A stretch of 30,278 nucleotides of DNA from Chara braunii (Eukaryota > Streptophyta > Charophyceae > Charales > Characeae). Below are positions 27,080 through 30,278 of this stretch, in pieces. Under the pieces are notes generated by a model. It searched no databases and was not told the DNA's origin. It worked only from the letters and a program-made list of their open reading frames with translations. Every line of letters begins with the position of its first letter. The stretch's first letter is position 1. The translations under genes and the position numbers were made by a program. Where the stretch lies: contig BFEA01000480.1 in assembly GCA_003427395.1 (NCBI GenBank), positions 733,606 through 763,883 on the forward strand, written 5' to 3'.

Positions 27080-27086
27080 ACAAACT

Positions 27087-27407
27087 CCTAGGAACTCATG
27101 AGGAAGAGCTTCGTAGGGCCTAGGCCATGGAGCAGCGGAGGTCATGTACTGGATGAGAGCAAAGTGTGCAGCAATTGCTTGCATGTGAGTGTTCCTGTGT
27201 GGTGTTGTGTGTGGGTGTGAGTGAGTAGGACACTGCAGCCATGCAGGGGTGGGGTGGATATCACGATCGGTGTGATTCCACTCCTTCGTACACCATGTCA
27301 TGGTTGTAGTGGTCAAACCACTAGTACTTTTGAGAAGTTTTGACTCTTTCCTTGCCGAGCCTTAAACGCACGGCGTGCCCAACAAAACGAACTGGCGAGG
27401 ACCTTTG
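27087..27407. other. Unassigned intergenic sequence
   Basis: A GT-rich patch (27186-27230) is the only notable feature; no gene or repeat recognised. Confidence 0.5.
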
Positions 27408-27493
27408 TTTTTTTTTTGTTTTTTTTTTTTTAATACAACAACCCCCTCTGGTGCTAGTGGTGCTGGTAAGCGCAGACACTTGTCGACACCAGC
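27408..27493 (-). repeat. Degenerate LINE-type 3' end: poly(T) plus stem-loop
   Basis: The T run 27408-27431 is followed by a decayed stem (CTGGTG 27448-27453 with CACCAG 27487-27492; inner GTG with CAC) around TGGTAAGCGCAG (27464-27475). This 12-mer matches the loop consensus of the three good modules at all but one position. No core follows at the usual distance. AGGACC occurs at 27398-27403 and 27752-27757 and could bound a ~350-bp insertion. Confidence 0.45.
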
Positions 27494-27569
27494 CATTTTG
27501 CTTCAGTAGGTCAAACCCCAAAACTTGTGGCGTGCATGCAACTTCTTTGGAGAAAAATGTCTGGTAAAC

Positions 27570-27668
27570 ATATTGGAGGCTCCAAGCTTGGTTCTTGTGG
27601 GCAAGGGTACCAGTATGATTCCATGCGGGCACGTTTGGATATAAGGTCACAAAGTACTCATAGAAAAC
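27570..27668. repeat. Dispersed repeat R, copy 2
   Basis: Same orientation and block order as 22190-22302, about 75% alike by eye. Confidence 0.6.
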
Positions 27669-27824
27669 CAGCAAAAACACTGCTGCAAGCTTCCTTTTAT
27701 CTCCCACTGGATTAGTAACTCTTGTTTTGATCTTTGAAACATTGAACTTCAAGGACCGACTTTCCCTGACTGGGTGGTAAGACCACTTCAGGGGTGAAAG
27801 ATCAGCTTTATTGATGACCCCAGT

Positions 27825-27867
27825 CTATTGGTGGGTAATACCTAGTGGAAACTGGGTTCAACGTCCC
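27825..27867 (-). repeat. Degenerate LINE core
   Basis: CTATTGGTGGGTAATACC...GTTCAACGTCCCA matches the core with several changes; a 5-bp stem GGGGT/ACCCC (27791-27795, 27817-27821) lies on the tail side. No T run is adjacent. Confidence 0.5.
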
Positions 27868-28172
27868 AAGTTAAACCATCAGTACTTTTCTGAGCTATTG
27901 ATGCCGAGCCTGAAAATGTCATGTGCGTCATGTTTTGCCTGCCTGCAGGCACGGGAACCGATATGAGACATTTGTTGGTTGGCACAGGTATCATTCCTTA
28001 TGCTGGACCTGCTGCCAGCAGTTGGAATGTAAAGAGGCCGTCGTTTTCTTGTTTCCACTCGTGTACCACCCAGACCTGGCCAGAAGTGTAGTCAGATCCA
28101 TTCTTCAAAGAGCTCGCTAGCAGGTAATTTATTGCTCCCCATCTCCCACAGGGAGTTGCATCTAATCCCCAT

Positions 28173-28296
28173 GGGACGCTGAACCCGGTTTCCAACAGGT
28201 CCCGCTCCCCACCAAGGGAGCAACCCGTCAGGCAAAGCCTCAATTCCTGCGGTTCTCTCACCATCGTCGGGATAAAGGCCTTGCGGCAGGAATTGA
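28173..28296 (+). repeat. Degenerate LINE 3' module in sense orientation
   Basis: Core GGGACGCTGAACCCGG... starts at 28173 (hairpin arms GCTGAA 28178-28183, TCCAAC 28191-28196, both decayed). Downstream, GTTCTCTCACCA (28252-28263) matches the loop consensus at 10 of 12 positions and is flanked by arms 28243-28252 and 28264-28273 that pair at 9 of 10 positions if G-U pairs count. A larger perfect 11-bp inverted repeat (28240-28250, 28286-28296) competes. No A tail remains. Confidence 0.45.
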
Positions 28297-28332
28297 ATGT
28301 TCCTCATCTCTTGCGGGGAGTCGAGGCATAAA

Positions 28333-30110
28333 GAGCCTCGTTAGACACTCCTCATGCCGTCCTCGGGGAAATTTGCGATCTTCGGATGCGTCGTTCCACC
28401 TGTCCTCAGGGAGTCGCTCCGAGGACGGATCCTCATGGCCCTCCCGCAACCCGTTGCATACGATTATATGCGGCCGAGTGTGGTTTGTCCGTCTTCAGAC
28501 TTCGAATGTCCGCTGAGGAGGCATGCTGGTCCAGAAGGCCGATACCACAAAGAGACGACGGGCCTCTGGAAAAAAAAATGCGGGAAAGGCCCCGTTCGAA
28601 TTTTGAAATGCTGGCAGATGGAAGACGGCGAGGCAGCCGACGGGCAGGTCATCGAAGGGGCAGTGCGCGAAGCGCAGTCTTGGCGATTCCCATACGGATT
28701 GGCCATGTGCGAGCGTATTTGAGTGACGACGTCGCCTGCAAGCTGCTCGTGGAGGCCTTCGCACGTGAAGATGGACATGTCGTCAAGAGGGGATGAGACG
28801 TGACGACAAGTGGAAGGTTCCAACGACAGCGCTGGTCAGTGGAGACGTGTGACGTCGAAGTTCATCGTGCATCGCAGGTCGTCGAAACGGGTAGTGGGGC
28901 TGATGTTGGTTGTGGTGGCGAAGGTGTGGGAGGCGGGTTGGTGGTGGACCTGCGTGTTGGTGTTGGGGGAGTGCGATGGAGGGCTTTCCTCCCCATGGCA
29001 AAGCACAGTTGATGCCCACTGAGAAGACAATCGTCGCCGCGGCTGCGCTGGCTGTTGCCATCCGCAGCCAGGTGGAGAGAAGCGGCAGGGCGCATGAAGG
29101 CGATGATTTCGAGGCGGAGGCAGATGCTATCGGTGCAAAGGGTGGTCGACGCTCTGAACTGTGCGAGCACTTCCAAGGTCGACGTTCAACTATGCGCAGC
29201 AATCGGGTGCAGTGTGCTCCCTCAAGCGACACCGCGGTGGTGGATGAAGCGATGAACGGGTGGGACTTGGGAAGATTTATTGGTGTGCGATGATGCCATG
29301 AACGAGTACTTCCGGGAGAAGCGTCACATGCCACACATAGTTTTTATGGAGATCACGGATGAGTGTGCACCTTATCTGCAACGACGAGCAATGTTCCACA
29401 CGGAGCCACTTCAGTCCGAGCAGATCGTCGCCTACACGTTGTACTGTTGGGCGTCAGGCTAAACATATGACAGCAACACATCATCATTCCGCATCGGCAG
29501 AGCTTCGGGATTCGTCGCCATTCGTGATGTCACTACCTCTTTGTTGAGGTGGTGCGTGGACAAGATATCGTGGCCAGTGGGGGTGTGGAAACACGTCATG
29601 CTCTGAGCGTTCGGTGACAAGGGCTTCCCCAACTGCCGCAGAGCGGTGGACTGCGCACACATCTACATCGACAAACCTTTGAATGCTCCCAACGAGAACT
29701 ACTTCAATCGCAAGCATCGGTTCTCCATTACTGTGCAGGTGGTGGTCAACCTCGATTTGTGTGTGCTCGATGTGTTCGTCGGATATCCATGGAGCTGCCA
29801 GGACATCTGGGTCATCCAGTTGTTAAGTCTGTGGAGGTGCGGACATGAAGGGTTGTTGTTTCACGGGCCGCCCGTGACGCTGTCTGGCGGGGTGAGGACG
29901 AATGGATACATCCTCGGCGACAATGGGCATCCTCCGTCGGAATGGGTGGTGGTGCCGTATGGAGGGATCAATCAGCACCACGACGAAGAGTTGTTCCACA
30001 AGAAACAAAAGGTCGCCGAAGGGGCTGTGGCGAGGGTGTTCGGGAGGTTGAAGGGGATGTGGAGGTTGTTCCTACGCACTCACAAGACGAACTTGGACAC
30101 TCTGCCGCCT
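28333..30110 (+). mobile_element. PIF/Harbinger DNA transposon, left end and transposase
   Basis: The left end GAGCCTCGTTAGACACTCCT (28333) matches the 437-bp MITE terminus at most positions; TAA precedes it (28330-28332), a typical Harbinger target. CCGAGGA/TCCTCGG motifs recur in the first 110 bp as in the MITE. From 28430 to 29279 several overlapping GC-rich frames show nothing recognisable (no MYB/SANT partner was seen). The transposase follows. The right terminus is not visible; similarity ends near 30111. Confidence 0.75.
29280..30110 (+). pseudogene. PIF/Harbinger transposase (DDE_Tnp_4), inactivated
   Basis: The family cuts and pastes elements at 3-bp targets using a DDE catalytic triad. 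One + frame runs from 29280 (YFREKRHMP, YLQRRAMFHTEPL, VAYTLYCWASG) through RASGFVAIRDVTTSLL to VDCAHIYIDKP (first Asp, 29649-29651), NYFNRKHRFS, DVFVGYP, GDNGHPPSEW (second Asp, 29919-29921) and VARVFGRLKGMWRLF. In the last motif the family has V-E-R; here GCG (30030-30032) gives Ala, so the third catalytic acid is lost by one base change. Two in-frame stops (29460-29462 TAA, 29604-29606 TGA) interrupt it, with no frameshift. The C-terminus after LDTLPP is replaced by unrelated GC-rich DNA. Confidence 0.9.
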
Positions 30111-30278
30111 ATGTTGCACGGTGGCCACGGCCTGGTTCGGCCCAGGCCGCGGCCAGCGGCCTAGGCCGGGACCCTCCCGGCCGTGGCCGGGTCGGCCGAG
30201 AACTTTCGGCCGATGCCGCCGCGAATCAGGGAGGGGGGTTCGGGGGCAGGGAACGGGTCTCGAGTCGGGGGGGGGGGG
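30111..30278. other. GC-rich, GGCC-dense terminal sequence ending in a G run
   Basis: GGCC and CCGGG motifs dominate and the window ends in about ten G's. No gene visible. It could be a local GC-rich repeat or low-quality sequence at a contig end. Confidence 0.5.

Larger units (their letters stand above)
22303..27086 (-). mobile_element. LINE-2: 5'-truncated copy of the LINE-1 family, interrupted by LINE-3
   Basis: The - strand element runs 27079-26291, is interrupted by LINE-3, then continues 23358-22309 where the T run 22309-22324 marks its poly(A) tail. Its own sequence is about 1.85 kb, covering the end of ORF2 and the 3' UTR. The 7-bp ACAAACT lies at both ends (22303-22309 and 27080-27086), a possible target duplication in an A-rich context. 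Relation to LINE-1 is shown by ORF2 blocks such as RWMQQLNISKEDLRQV versus RWMKHLNVSKEDPRNV and by an identical 48-nt 3' core. Confidence 0.8.

Noticed and set aside
27186-27230. GTGT-rich run as a Z-DNA or telomere-like repeat
   Set aside because: Irregular and short, with no regular repeat unit.
28386-28796. Possible MYB/SANT partner gene of the Harbinger element
   Set aside because: No tryptophan-spaced SANT repeat or other recognisable motif is visible in any frame here.
30240-30278. Terminal G run as a telomere or G-quadruplex
   Set aside because: It is a plain G homopolymer at the window edge with no repeated telomere unit; a sequencing or contig-end artefact is simpler.
1-30278. CRISPR array, operon or bacterial defence genes
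   Set aside because: No regularly spaced short repeats, no bacterial ribosome-binding sites and no compact gene clusters; all recognised proteins are eukaryotic transposon products.

Overview
The window looks like nuclear DNA of a green-lineage eukaryote made almost entirely of layered, decayed transposable elements. Plant-type L1 LINEs (ORF1 with a zinc knuckle, ORF2 with endonuclease, reverse transcriptase and a C-terminal zinc finger), Ty3/Gypsy elements whose integrase tail resembles a chromodomain, a PIF/Harbinger transposase, MITEs and tRNA-derived SINEs all point that way. A charophyte such as Chara is my guess from the style of the Gypsy and Harbinger proteins; it is inference, not proof. 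I see no convincing intact host gene, rRNA or CRISPR array.

Layout. 1-497 (-) is the integrase tail of a Gypsy element (family 1). It meets, head to head, a second family-1 copy on the + strand that runs from about 498 to 12453 and includes a candidate 3' LTR. That copy is split inside its protease by a ~7.7 kb LINE on the - strand (LINE-1, 704-8440). 12454-13610 (-) is a different, ruined Gypsy reverse transcriptase. 13611-18270 is a dense patch of non-coding mobile DNA: two families of foldback repeats, a 1.46 kb element with 15-bp terminal inverted repeats, a 437-bp MITE with perfect 25-bp termini, and tRNA-derived SINEs, one with a perfect 15-bp target duplication. 18270-22300 is mostly unassigned, with a ~100-bp minisatellite and two weak ORFs. 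22309-27079 (-) is a second copy of the LINE-1 family (LINE-2), interrupted by a different 5'-truncated LINE (LINE-3, 23369-26280) with a perfect 10-bp target duplication. 28333 to near the end is a PIF/Harbinger element whose left end matches the 437-bp MITE.

The most interesting signal is in the LINE 3' ends. LINE-1 and LINE-2 carry, just before the poly(A) tail, a 48-nt core that is identical between them (including a small hairpin with a 7-nt loop). A second hairpin between core and tail has an unrelated-looking stem in each copy but a conserved 12-nt loop and conserved pairing. The core also occurs in LINE-3, which is a different LINE family, and in several short poly(A)-linked copies. 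This looks like a structured 3' recognition module shared by autonomous LINEs and short non-autonomous derivatives. A second system-level link is the Harbinger transposase and the MITE with matching ends in one window.
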